Origin: Desulfitobacterium dichloroeliminans LMG P-21439
GTDB lineage: Bacteria; Bacillota; Desulfitobacteriia; Desulfitobacteriales; Desulfitobacteriaceae
Direction of reading: 5' to 3'
Length of the DNA: 64,000 nucleotides
Assembly (NCBI RefSeq): GCF_000243135.2
Contig: NC_019903.1
Location: 1,092,001-1,156,000 of the forward strand
The first letter of the stretch is position 1. The number at the start of each line of letters is the position of its first letter. Of this stretch, positions 53,210 through 60,645 are shown piece after piece. The notes under the pieces are model-generated. The model saw nothing but the letters and a program-made list of their open reading frames with translations. It made no database searches and was not told where the DNA came from. The position numbers were made by a program, and so were the translations under genes.

Positions 53210-54130
53210 ATGAAAATTGTAGAGAGTATCACTGAGCTTATTGGGGGAACACCGATCGTCAAGTTAAATCACTTGCCTGCTGCTGAAGGGGCTGAAGTAT
53301 TCGTCAAGTTGGAAAATCTCAATCCCAGTGGAAGCGTCAAGGATCGAGCTGCGTTTAATATGATATTAGAGGCGGAAAAAGCAGGTTTGCTTAAGCCGGG
53401 AGCAACTATTGTCGAGCCCACCAGTGGAAATACTGGAATCGGCCTGGCGATGGTTGCGGCAGCGAGGGGTTATCAAACGATCCTTGTCATGCCAGATACC
53501 ATGACAAAGGAACGAATCGCGATCCTCAAGGCTTATGGAGCAGAAGTTGTGCTCACTCCAGGAGCGGAGCGTATGTCCGGCTCGATTAAGAAGGCTCAAG
53601 AAATTCTGGTCGAAATTCCAGGTAGCTTTATGCCCAATCAGTTTGAGAACTTGTCCAACCCGGCGATCCATCGTCGTACGACCGCATTAGAGATTATTGA
53701 GCAGATGGATGGTCAATTGGATGCTTTCGTCAGTACAGCTGGAACGGGTGGAACTATAACCGGTACTGGAGAGGTGCTTAAGGCGAGAATCCCGGGAATC
53801 AAAATATTTGTCGTTGAACCCGAGACATCACCAGTTCTTTCGGGAGGAGAACCGGGGCCCCATGGTATTCCCGGCACAGGACCTGGTTTTATTCCGGATA
53901 TTCTTAACAGGGAGATCTATGACGAAATCGTTCTGATTTCCGATCAAGATGCAGCCATTACGACCCGAGACTTAGCAAGACGTGAAGGAATCTTTGTAGG
54001 GGTTTCTGCTGGAGCTGCAGTGCACATTGCGCTCAGTGTTGCAAAACAATTAGGTCGAGGTAAGCGCGTTTTGGCTATAGCACCGGATACTGGGGAACGC
54101 TATCTGAGTACTTCTGTGTTTGACTCCTAG
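53210..54130 (+). CDS. cysK: Cysteine synthase A (O-acetylserine sulfhydrylase)
   Basis: 306 aa. NPSGSVKDRAA holds the PLP lysine, PTSGNTGIGLAMVAAARGY and STAGTGGTITGTGE complete the fold-type II beta-synthase motifs. It makes cysteine from O-acetylserine and sulfide. ATG at 53210 is taken; a TTG two codons earlier is possible. It follows the importer by 44 nt. Confidence 0.92.
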   Translation: MKIVESITELIGGTPIVKLNHLPAAEGAEVFVKLENLNPSGSVKDRAAFNMILEAEKAGLLKPGATIVEPTSGNTGIGLAMVAAARGYQTILVMPDTMTKERIAILKAYGAEVVLTPGAERMSGSIKKAQEILVEIPGSFMPNQFENLSNPAIHRRTTALEIIEQMDGQLDAFVSTAGTGGTITGTGEVLKARIPGIKIFVVEPETSPVLSGGEPGPHGIPGTGPGFIPDILNREIYDEIVLISDQDAAITTRDLARREGIFVGVSAGAAVHIALSVAKQLGRGKRVLAIAPDTGERYLSTSVFDS

Positions 54131-54215
54131 TTCTATCTATAATTGATCCACTACTATAAACAATCAACCAGAACTTTTCTTTATCGAAAACAGAGAGAGG
54201 AGGCAGTTATAAGCG

Positions 54216-54635
54216 ATGCGTATTACAGTTAAACATGCGGGAGGAATGGCATTTGAAGGGATGGGCCATTCTGGAGAGTCCGTAAAAATCTCTTCGAGCA
54301 CAGCAGTTTCTGAGCACTTGGGAGCCAGCCCAATGGAACTCGTCTTAATGGGAGTAGCTGGATGCAGCGGGATAGACATTGTAAGCATTTTGGAGAAAAT
54401 GCGAGTGAACTATGAGAAGTTTGAAATCTATGTTGATGGCCAGCGAGCAGAGGAACATCCCAAGGTATTTACTGATATTCAAGTAGTTTATCAATTCTGG
54501 GGAAATGACCTGCCGGAGGAAAAAATTAGTCGTGCCATCGAGCTCTCTTTTAATAAATATTGCAGTGTTATTCATACCGTTAATAAGGTCGCTCAAGTCA
54601 GTTATAAATATGAAGTTCATAGCCAAAATTCCTAG
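54216..54635 (+). CDS. OsmC family redox protein
   Basis: 139 aa. Two conserved cysteines in GVAGCSGIDIVSILEKM and NKYCSVIHTVNKVA mark the YhfA/OsmC family, thiol peroxidase-like or organic hydroperoxide-linked proteins. AGGAGG before ATG. Last gene of the sulfur operon, although an 85-nt gap leaves room for a separate start. Confidence 0.86.
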   Translation: MRITVKHAGGMAFEGMGHSGESVKISSSTAVSEHLGASPMELVLMGVAGCSGIDIVSILEKMRVNYEKFEIYVDGQRAEEHPKVFTDIQVVYQFWGNDLPEEKISRAIELSFNKYCSVIHTVNKVAQVSYKYEVHSQNS

Positions 54636-54673
54636 AGTGCTCAAGTTTAACCCAGGGGCAAGTAAGTAGAGAG

Positions 54674-54706
54674 GGAATGTAGATCAGTGATCTGCACTTC
54701 TTTTTT
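54674..54706 (+). terminator. Terminator of sulfur operon
   Basis: Imperfect GAATGTAGATCA/TGATCTGCACTTC stem followed by TTTTTT. Confidence 0.75.
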
Positions 54707-54714
54707 GTAAGGTA

Positions 54715-54768
54715 TTCATGAGAAATTCATAAGTAGTTCATCAGATGTTCTAATTGTAAGAATATACT
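54715..54768 (+). promoter_or_regulatory. Tandem TTCATGAG repeat and -10 ahead of zinc-ribbon gene
   Basis: TTCATGAG, TTCATAAG and TTCATCAG at 54715, 54726 and 54737 (11-bp step). TATACT follows at 54763, 18 nt after the third unit. Same layout as at 36361 and 55339. Confidence 0.72.
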
Positions 54769-54839
54769 TAAATCATGCAAGAATTCACTAGTATAAACTA
54801 AAAAATAGGGTAACAAAAAGTGGAAGAGGTGATAATGTA

Positions 54840-55232
54840 ATGATCCATAGTATTTTTCAAGAGCGAGTTAAGCCTATGAATAAATTTAAAAGGTTATTAG
54901 CAAAAGCAAAAGTGTTAAGCGAAGAATTGTCCTCAATTACTTATGAGGAATGCAAAGAGTTTTATAGAGATGAAAAAACCTTCAACACAGAAATGAAACA
55001 GACTAGATTGGATTTAAATTACGTGTATGAAAAATTAGAAGTTATGGTTCACTGCACGGATGGAGAGTATAGTTGTATAGGATGCGGTAAATGGTTCACG
55101 CCACCAGTAGACATGGACAGCAATGTCGACTATATATGCTCAGAATGTGAAGAGAAATTTAGTGAAGAAACGGAACTAGAGAAACTTGTTTACACATTAC
55201 AAGATGATGGTTTGGTTGTGCTTAGTAGGTAA
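54840..55232 (+). CDS. Small zinc-ribbon protein of unknown function
   Basis: 130 aa. The N-terminal 80 residues are helical (LAKAKVLSEELSSITYEECKEFY). The C-terminal part has CIGCGKWF and CSECEEKF, two CxxC pairs forming a zinc ribbon or treble-clef. No membrane segment. AGAGGTG stands 8 nt before the ATG. Its promoter carries the TTCATGAG repeats, so it may belong to the regulon of the OmpR-type regulator at 35522. Confidence 0.7.
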   Translation: MIHSIFQERVKPMNKFKRLLAKAKVLSEELSSITYEECKEFYRDEKTFNTEMKQTRLDLNYVYEKLEVMVHCTDGEYSCIGCGKWFTPPVDMDSNVDYICSECEEKFSEETELEKLVYTLQDDGLVVLSR

Positions 55233-55288
55233 AAAAGTTCAGACTTCACTGATTTTTGACAGAGAAGGGGACTTAATATATTAATTCA

Positions 55289-55320
55289 AAAACAAGTGGC
55301 GAACGACCACTTGTTTTTTT
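55289..55320 (+). terminator. Terminator of zinc-ribbon gene
   Basis: AAACAAGTGG/CCACTTGTTT stem with TTTTTTT. Confidence 0.9.
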
Positions 55321-55338
55321 ATGATTATTTAATCAAAA

Positions 55339-55405
55339 TTCATGAGTTATTCATGACTATGTCATTCTTTTGACAAATTTGATAGCTATAATTCAAATTG
55401 TCAAA
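55339..55405 (+). promoter_or_regulatory. TTCATGAG repeat, -10 box and palindrome ahead of Met-rich gene
   Basis: TTCATGAG, TTCATGAC and a weak GTCATTCT at 55339, 55350 and 55361, then TATAAT at 55387, 18 nt after the third unit. A near-perfect inverted repeat (TTTGACAAATTTGA at 55369, TCAAATTGTCAAA at 55393) encloses the -10, which suggests a second regulator. Confidence 0.7.
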
Positions 55406-55439
55406 GTGATACCGACAAAATTACAAGGGGGAAAAAATA

Positions 55440-55850
55440 ATGAAAAAAATAAATAAAAGAGTAAGTTTAATCTTAAGCAGTGCTGTTTTAGCTCTTGGAA
55501 TTATATCTGTACCAGTACTTGCCGGTACAAATACAGAAGTAGCAAATCAGGCGAATTCAGCTCCAGTGGCAGCGGCCAGTAGAAATATCCAATCCGTAGG
55601 AGATGCGACTGTAAATAACTACATGAATAATGAAGCTATGCTAAATATGCACAATTCAAAAGTTATGCAAGATGCTATGAAATCTGGTGATTTTGATAAG
55701 ATGAGGGAGGCAATGAATTCTCCTGAGATTAAAGCTCAACTAGGCGAGGAAGTCGTTGGCGCTATGAATAAAATGATGAGTAATGGAAACATTAGCTCTA
55801 TGCATCGTGGTAACATGATGGGTTCAGGGAACACTATGATGAATTGGTAA
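55440..55850 (+). CDS. Met-rich secreted protein
   Basis: 136 aa. Signal peptide with cleavage after VPVLAG near residue 29. The last 78 residues hold about 15 Met, many in MxxM or MM pairs, with His in MHNS and MHRG. Met-rich exported proteins bind Cu(I) or Ag(I) in other bacteria, so a metal-buffering role is inferred. Next to a SHOCT-domain gene; promoter in the TTCATGAG class. Confidence 0.75.
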   Translation: MKKINKRVSLILSSAVLALGIISVPVLAGTNTEVANQANSAPVAAASRNIQSVGDATVNNYMNNEAMLNMHNSKVMQDAMKSGDFDKMREAMNSPEIKAQLGEEVVGAMNKMMSNGNISSMHRGNMMGSGNTMMNW

Positions 55851-55936
55851 TAAAAACAACCCACTAAAAAGGTGCTCATAAAGAGATTGGAATGGCTATG
55901 TACAGGTCACGAAAAGGTGTTGGAGGTGCAAATAAC

Positions 55937-56188
55937 ATGATGATGTGGGGTTATGGACCTTGGTCAGGTGGCGGAAGTTGGTTTTGGAGCGTCGTTATGA
56001 TGGCGGTTCAAGTTCTTTTTTGGGTACTCATAATCTGGTTCGGAGTGTCGCTCTTTAAAAAGGGTAATGAACGCACTGATTCATTGAGTATTCGAAATGA
56101 TGCAATGGGGATTCTCAGAGAGCGATATGCTCGAGGTGAGATTGATTCTGAAGAGTTTCATCGGCGGAAAGAAGATTTAACAAAATAG
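55937..56188 (+). CDS. SHOCT-domain membrane protein
   Basis: 83 aa. One membrane helix (about 15-38) between MMMWGYGPWSGGGSW and a C-terminal SHOCT segment (AMGILRERYARGEIDSEEFHRRKEDL). The start is the ATG 9 nt after GGAGGTG rather than 15 codons earlier, which lacks a site. Such small proteins are often beside metal genes; function unknown. 86 nt after the Met-rich gene. Confidence 0.8.
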   Translation: MMMWGYGPWSGGGSWFWSVVMMAVQVLFWVLIIWFGVSLFKKGNERTDSLSIRNDAMGILRERYARGEIDSEEFHRRKEDLTK

Positions 56189-56209
56189 CTGTATTCGTAA
56201 GGAGCTTTA

Positions 56210-56288
56210 CCTATGGAATGAACTCAAACCCGGAGATTTGGTATTTTTTAGTACGTATACAGAAGGAGCCTCTGATAAAGCATTAAAA
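56210..56288 (+). pseudogene. NlpC/P60 peptidase remnant
   Basis: One frame reads LWNELKPGDLVFFSTYTEGAS, the PGDLVFF block of NlpC/P60 wall hydrolases, then stops after 26 codons. No catalytic Cys or His remains. A degraded piece. Confidence 0.6.
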
Positions 56289-56307
56289 TGAACAGCCTCC
56301 ATTACTT

Positions 56308-56344
56308 AGATCTCTTCTGAACATATTCTGAAGAGATCTTTTTT
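56308..56344 (+). terminator. Terminator preceding group II intron fragment
   Basis: Ten-base-pair perfect AGATCTCTTC/GAAGAGATCT stem with TTTTTT. Class C group II introns insert just after such terminators. Confidence 0.9.
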
Positions 56345-56345
56345 A

Positions 56346-56694
56346 GTGCGCCACTCATGGCGATTAACTAGACGGTGAGAGTCCGTTGTGGGGGTATGTA
56401 GCGACCAACCATTAGCCAAGGGCAAGGGTGTCCACCGCGAGGTGGAATCTGAAGGAAGCCAGTCGGCAAAGTTTCGACCCGAGGAACACGAACATCATCA
56501 GGCGTGAAACGTGGGGTAAGACTGCTAAACAAGTTAAAGCCCAAAAGCTACACGGACACGTCAGCGTAAATGTTGCGGGTACATGGAATGAAAGTGAATC
56601 GTCTTACCGTGGGAGGCCTCACGGACAGGTGGAAACAGAGTAAGAAACCTGGTTGAAACAAGATTTATCGTGAGGAGTCAGCAGAAGCCATAGG
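56346..56694 (+). mobile_element. 5' fragment of a group II intron
   Basis: Begins GTGCGCC one base after the terminator T-run and continues through a domain I-like RNA (GGTGAGAGTCCGTTGTGG, AAACGTGGGGTAAGACTGC, CGTGGGAGGCCTCACGGAC) to GTGAGGAGTCAGCAGAAGCC, which normally stands just before the reverse transcriptase start. No reverse transcriptase frame and no domain V follow, so it is truncated and inactive. Confidence 0.75.
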
Positions 56695-56696
56695 TT

Positions 56697-56938
56697 AAGT
56701 GTCATAGGTACCTCCGGGTTAGAAGTAACGAAGTGCTTCGACAGGATCGAGTTTAGTTGCCTTTAAGGCAGGATAGACACTGGCCAAAAGGCTAATTACT
56801 AAAGCCGCCAAGATGGAGTAAAGAGCAAAAATAGGCTGGAAAGGCACTTGTACGGTCATTTGAGCCAAGGTAGATCCAAACTGAATTGCTAATTCCATTC
56901 CCAAAGCAAAGCCAATAAGGCCTCCTATGACTCAATGG
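56697..56938 (-). pseudogene. Remnant of ABC permease 1 C-terminus and permease 2 start
   Basis: On the minus strand the last 60 residues of an FtsX-like permease (LAQMTVQVPFQPIFALYSIL ... ATKLDPVEALRYF) match the gene at 37809 closely. They are followed by the same intergenic GGAGGTACCT and the permease 2 start ATGACACTT, where the sequence breaks into the intron fragment. A TGA interrupts the upstream side. Confidence 0.88.
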
Positions 56939-57069
56939 TATTCTCTCTCCAGCCAGGTTTAGGAGTTACTCTCATCCTCGGCTCACTTGCAGTAGGACTC
57001 GTAGCCATGACTTACCCCGCTTGGCGAACACTTAAGCTCGCTTGCAGGATGTGCTCAAGTTTATTTAAA
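56938..57069 (+). pseudogene. Remnant of ABC permease 2 C-terminus, opposite strand
   Basis: Plus-strand frame VFSLQPGLGV...VGLVAMTYPAWRTLKL, then a frameshift, then LQDVLKFI-stop, matches the end of the gene at 38982. It faces opposite to the preceding remnant, which shows an inversion within a lost second copy of the operon. Confidence 0.82.
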
Positions 57070-57138
57070 ACAAATGCTAATAGATAGACTATATTATTAT
57101 ATTGCAAAGCAATTTGCTAAATGGTAAACTACATTACA

Positions 57139-57152
57139 TGAACATCTGTTCA
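57139..57152 (+). promoter_or_regulatory. ArsR-type operator ahead of HesB-like gene
   Basis: TGAAC-atct-GTTCA, perfect inverted arms, 25 bp ahead of the start codon and matching the metal-regulon consensus. Confidence 0.72.
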
Positions 57153-57176
57153 CAATTAAAGTAGAGGAGAGTCAGC

Positions 57177-57503
57177 ATGAACATTGTCATCACGGAAAAA
57201 ACCAAACTTTTTATCCATGAAAAGTACAATTCCCAAGTCACTATTCATTGCGTTATAGACGGTGGCTGAAAATGCAGTTCAGGCACGGCTATAGAAAGCC
57301 ATGTCCCCTCAGTTCGAGGGGGTACACCCAATGATCCAGAATATATTATGCACCAAGTCGATCAGATTACGGTTTACCTCGATCCCGGAATTAGGCTACG
57401 CGATCATACTGAACCCATGAAAATAAGCTCCATAGGCTTCTGGAACTTCCGCCTTTTGGAAGTTTCAAATGCTCGCTGTGCTTGGCCAGGGGAAGAGGAC
57501 TAG
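57177..57503 (+). CDS. HesB/IscA-like selenoprotein (in-frame TGA read as Sec)
   Basis: 108 aa if TGA at 57267 (codon 31) is read as selenocysteine. Before it the frame reads NIVITEKTKLFIHEKYNS and VIDGG; after it KCSSGTAIES and 70 more codons without a stop, ending ARCAWPGEED. VxxGG-C-xSG is the first conserved cysteine motif of the HesB/IscA fold, so Sec stands at that cysteine. HesB-like selenoproteins are a described prokaryotic family. A stem (57282-57290 with 57297-57305, one mismatch) with loop ATAGAA lies 22 nt past the TGA, in the range of bacterial SECIS elements. AGGAGAG precedes the ATG. Alternative: a pseudogene with one stop. Confidence 0.75.
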
Positions 57504-57550
57504 AGTAGAGCTGCCGAAAAGAGAACTAGGCTGCTCTCTCCTCAAAATTT

Positions 57551-57604
57551 AACACCTCAAGATGAAGACCTAACATGTTAGATTTTAATCTTGAGGTGTT
57601 TTTT
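57551..57604 (+). terminator. Terminator of HesB-like gene, diverged copy of the one at 48788
   Basis: AACACCTCAAGAT/ATCTTGAGGTGTT stem with TTTTTT. The flank CCAAAACCCAAAAAGAGxTGAT after it is also shared with 48788. Confidence 0.88.
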
Positions 57605-57639
57605 GTTTGCCAAAACCCAAAAAGAGATGATATCGCCTT

Positions 57640-57959
57640 TCTGGCCTTATCCGTCTGCTCAATGATTTTATAAGAACCCCTCAGGCCGGCAAGATCTCTT
57701 TGAACGCCATCACGGCCAAGGATAATGATGCTTCCCGAAAGTGTAACTTCCAGAGCGATGATTAAGTTAAAACCATCGATGATTAGTAGTAATTCTAAGA
57801 GTAGCACAAGAATAAGGAGTCGCGATTACTCGTAATAATGATATGAATGGCTCCAACTTATAGTGTTGAGCAACTTTACGATTTTTGTTAGCTTGAACGA
57901 TTTAGAATTTACTGATATATTACTAACTAGAGGGAATAGCATGATGGGGTGAAAAGAAA
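57640..57959. other. Non-coding or degraded stretch ahead of arsR
   Basis: A minus-strand frame (57807 down to 57640) reads LLLELLLIIDGFNLIIALEV... ILGRDGVQRDLAGLRGS and has no ribosome site I trust; it may be a remnant of an unknown membrane protein. A TTGAGC half-site lies at 57866. Nothing else is recognised. Confidence 0.4.
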
Positions 57960-58337
57960 ATGATGTCTAATAAACATAATAAGGAAAGTGAATATATAAG
58001 TTGTGACGACATATGTATTCATCCAGACCTAATTCATATGTATGCAGACCAAATTTTAAGTTTAGAACGAGCGACTAAGCTTGCCTATTTATTTAAGACA
58101 TTAGGAGATCCTACACGTATACGAATAATGGATGCACTCGCTAGGTCAGAGTTCTGTGTTTGTGATTTAGCGGAGCTTTTAGATTTAAGTCAATCCGCTA
58201 CTTCTCATCAACTGAGAATCCTTCGGAATAGTAACCTTGTGAAATACCGCAAGGATGGCAAAATGGTATATTATTCACTTCAGGATAACCATGTGCAAGA
58301 ACTTTACCGTCAGGGATTAGAACATATTGACGAATGA
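57960..58337 (+). CDS. ArsR/SmtB metal-responsive repressor
   Basis: 125 aa. FCVCDLAELLDLSQSATSHQLRILR is the metal-binding alpha 3/HTH block (CxC), and CDDICIH at the N-terminus gives additional Cys; the end SLQDNHVQELYRQGLEHI has the alpha-5 Asp/His set. It differs from the two CadC copies (only moderate identity). No partner gene in its own transcript; a terminator follows. It may control the neighbouring HesB-like, ZIP and surface operons. Confidence 0.9.
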   Translation: MMSNKHNKESEYISCDDICIHPDLIHMYADQILSLERATKLAYLFKTLGDPTRIRIMDALARSEFCVCDLAELLDLSQSATSHQLRILRNSNLVKYRKDGKMVYYSLQDNHVQELYRQGLEHIDE

Positions 58338-58346
58338 AATTTATGG

Positions 58347-58385
58347 AAGCAGAGAGGGTTTGAGGTGTCAAACCCTCTCTGCTTT
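58347..58385. terminator. Terminator of arsR
   Basis: 17-bp perfect arms starting AAGCAGAGAGGGTTTGA with a 4-nt loop. Confidence 0.9.
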
Positions 58386-58427
58386 CTATTATTAAGCGCC
58401 TATCCAGGCGATTATAGAATAATATAA

Positions 58428-59150
58428 TTAGGGTTTAATGCCTTGGTTATAGGTGGAATTGGGGGTCGATGTATTGGGATAAGAATTTGATGTTGATGAA
58501 TTAGGTATAGCAGAAGAATTGGGAGTGGATGAATTCGAATAAGAATTGGGAGTTGTATATGAAGAGCCGTAGGATGGTGAGGTCGTCGAGCTATTGATAG
58601 TCCTTGAGTCGATGATGTAATTCATATTTGCAATAATTGTATAGAGTTCAGTACTAACTATATATTGACGTGTTCGACCATTTTCAATAAGGAAGATTTT
58701 GATTTTTGGAATTCCTTTAGTGTCATTTTGAATCAATCGTTGAACAAAGGCATAATCATTTGAATTCAAATTAAATTGAGTGATTACTCCATTCATGTCA
58801 AATAAGACCCAATATCCTGTTAGTGTATAATTTTTTTCCGATGTGGGTAGGGAGTTTTGAGTAGAGTAATCATATGCACTATATGAATTGTATGAGTTAT
58901 ATGAATAAGGATCATACATATTTGAGGAGCTTTGGTTAGGATAGTTATAGGAATCCAAGTTACTCGTTTGATAAGTACTAGAGTAGTTAATTGGACTTGT
59001 TGTAGCTAGGGAGGAGCTAAAGGGATAATAACTACTTTTTGAAAAGAATTGATACAACAGGTAAATGATGATGATTATAAAGACAATGGCAAAACCAAAA
59101 TTACCAAGCTGTTGCTGTTTTGTTCCATAAGGTGTACGCCCTCTTTGCAT
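58428..59150 (-). CDS. Unknown membrane-anchored Ser/Asn/Tyr-rich protein C
   Basis: 240 aa. Membrane helix at about 18-40 (FGFAIVFIIIIIYLLYQFF), a Ser/Tyr/Asn-rich linker to about 105, a domain of about 75 residues (TGYWVLFDMNGVITQF ... LIENGRTRQYIVSTELYTI) and a Ser/Asn/Pro-rich tail of 55 residues. The domain is shared with the next gene upstream (59209). I do not recognise the family. Third gene of the operon that starts at 60465. AAAGGAG stands ahead of the ATG. Confidence 0.7.
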   Translation of the reverse strand: MQRGRTPYGTKQQQLGNFGFAIVFIIIIIYLLYQFFSKSSYYPFSSSLATTSPINYSSTYQTSNLDSYNYPNQSSSNMYDPYSYNSYNSYSAYDYSTQNSLPTSEKNYTLTGYWVLFDMNGVITQFNLNSNDYAFVQRLIQNDTKGIPKIKIFLIENGRTRQYIVSTELYTIIANMNYIIDSRTINSSTTSPSYGSSYTTPNSYSNSSTPNSSAIPNSSTSNSYPNTSTPNSTYNQGIKP

Positions 59151-59208
59151 AAATTTTCTCCTTTCTTTAAAGGCATTATTTGTACAAAGCCAATTTAAAG
59201 GTGCAAAT

Positions 59209-59898
59209 TTAATAAGAATTTGATATGGAATCAGGAGTATTAACTGAGCCAGAATTATTGGTATTAGCGCTTTCTTCGGTTGAAGGATTTGGGGTCGTTT
59301 CAGGAGCAGAAAGGTTTGGATTTAATGATTCAGTAAGACTGGAATTATCAGAACTATTCACACTAGAGTTTTCGGAGCTCTCAGATACTCGTATATTGAT
59401 GACTGATAGATTGGACACGACCGAATAAATTTCATCACTTACTATATACTGACGAAAGCGACCATTTTCGACCAGAGCGAGTGTATTCTTGCCTGTAGTT
59501 TTCCGATCTCTTTCAATCAACTGCTGAATAAAAGTAATGGTTCCAGATTCAACAGAGAGTTGACTCATCTGCCCCTTTGCTACAAAGAGTAGCCAATATC
59601 CTGTTGTAACTTCATTATTCTCATTGGCAACCGATAGGTTATAAGGACTCGGGGAGTCTTGTGCGGAATATGTGGATGTATTTAGCGCTGAGGAATTATT
59701 GGGACTAGGAAGGCTATCGTTATTAGAATTCGTAGATGCATAGGTTGGCTTGAGGAGAGGATATATCTTATCTTTGAATCCTGTGAAAATTAGATAAGCT
59801 ATTATGCCAATTACAAGGATGCTTGAAACAAGTTTCAAGATGGATTGATTTTTTTCAACTCTTGAGGGACGGCCCCACTGATTTGACATTAACTTCAC
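59209..59898 (-). CDS. Unknown membrane-anchored Ser/Asn-rich protein B
   Basis: 229 aa, paralogue of protein C: N-terminal helix (about 22-42), Ser/Asn/Pro linker, the same domain (TTGYWLLFVAKGQMSQL ... ALVENGRFRQYIVSDEIYSV) and a low-complexity tail. The shared core reads TGYWxLF, LIxxDxK, ENGRxRQYIVSxExY. Function unknown. It is separated from protein A by 15 nt and from protein C by 58 nt. Confidence 0.7.
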   Translation of the reverse strand: MKLMSNQWGRPSRVEKNQSILKLVSSILVIGIIAYLIFTGFKDKIYPLLKPTYASTNSNNDSLPSPNNSSALNTSTYSAQDSPSPYNLSVANENNEVTTGYWLLFVAKGQMSQLSVESGTITFIQQLIERDRKTTGKNTLALVENGRFRQYIVSDEIYSVVSNLSVINIRVSESSENSSVNSSDNSSLTESLNPNLSAPETTPNPSTEESANTNNSGSVNTPDSISNSY

Positions 59899-59913
59899 CT
59901 TCTAATCAGAAAT

Positions 59914-60465
59914 TTAACGTTGTAAGCTACCGAGGATAACCAGCCCTGGAGTAACAACTCCTTGGGTATTTTGGATATATCGTATTCCAGGCGTATAACC
60001 GTAAAGGATTATGGGGGCACCTTGTGAAAGGTTTGGCTTATAGCCTATCAGAAAGAAATCAATCAGGGTCCTTCCATCATTGGCGAGGACAATAATTTCA
60101 GTCGAACCCCCAATAGTTATACTTTCAAGTTTGCTCACTGGAGAAAAAGGTAGAATTGATTTAACGGTGCCCGAAAGTTGTAGATACTTACTGTAATAGT
60201 TCGAAGGTTTATTCAATACCGCACTGGGTGAGGGAGTCTTGGGGGTTAAATTATTTTTTTTTGTTTGGAGCAAGGTTAGTGCTCGTAACGTGTTGCCATT
60301 CGACGTAACATCAGGATCAATCGTATTCCAGCGTTTGATGGGTGCTGTAGTAAAAAAAGTGGTCGGATTGTTGGTTGTTAAACCCCAAATTAAGATTCCG
60401 AAAATGAGAACTAGAATTAGAATGTAAGGATTCGGGTTAAAATTCAGGTTTTTTATCGGTTTCAT
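59914..60465 (-). CDS. Unknown membrane-anchored protein A
   Basis: 183 aa. Membrane helix at about 12-32 (YILILVLIFGILIWGL). A C-terminal beta-rich domain follows: YYSKYLQLSGTVKSILPF ... IVLANDGRTLIDFFLIGYKP ... PIILYGYTPG, an OB-like pattern of unknown family. The ATG with AGGAGGTG upstream is chosen, 47 codons inside the longest frame. First gene of the operon, with a TGAACATATATTCT operator 53 bp ahead. Confidence 0.7.
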   Translation of the reverse strand: MKPIKNLNFNPNPYILILVLIFGILIWGLTTNNPTTFFTTAPIKRWNTIDPDVTSNGNTLRALTLLQTKKNNLTPKTPSPSAVLNKPSNYYSKYLQLSGTVKSILPFSPVSKLESITIGGSTEIIVLANDGRTLIDFFLIGYKPNLSQGAPIILYGYTPGIRYIQNTQGVVTPGLVILGSLQR

Positions 60466-60517
60466 AACTTCACCTCCTAGAAATTCTATATGATGGTTTA
60501 CCGAACTTATGAATAAT

Positions 60518-60531
60518 TGAACATATATTCT
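60518..60531 (-). promoter_or_regulatory. ArsR-type operator of operon A-B-C
   Basis: TGAAC-atat-ATTCT, one mismatch from the arms of the consensus, 53 bp upstream of protein A. Confidence 0.6.
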
Positions 60532-60645
60532 TTTGTAGACATTTCCTGAATTGGGTCTGTTTCGAACAAGATTCGTCAAAATTATTGCGCTAAATAGTAC
60601 AAGCAACGACTTGTTAGTTTATCCTAAGTTTGTTATCGTTACACA

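Noticed and set aside
55369-55392. TTGACA/TATAAT as an ordinary sigma-A promoter
   Set aside because: The spacer is only 11 bp. The -10 fits the TTCATGAG-activated layout better, and TTGACA is part of the palindrome.
56428-56643. 71-residue plus-strand open frame inside the intron
   Set aside because: It lies in domain I of the group II intron RNA and has no protein-like features.
57526-57807. Minus-strand open frame as a real gene
   Set aside because: Its 3' part runs through the HesB-like gene terminator and it has no credible ribosome site; listed only as possible remnant.
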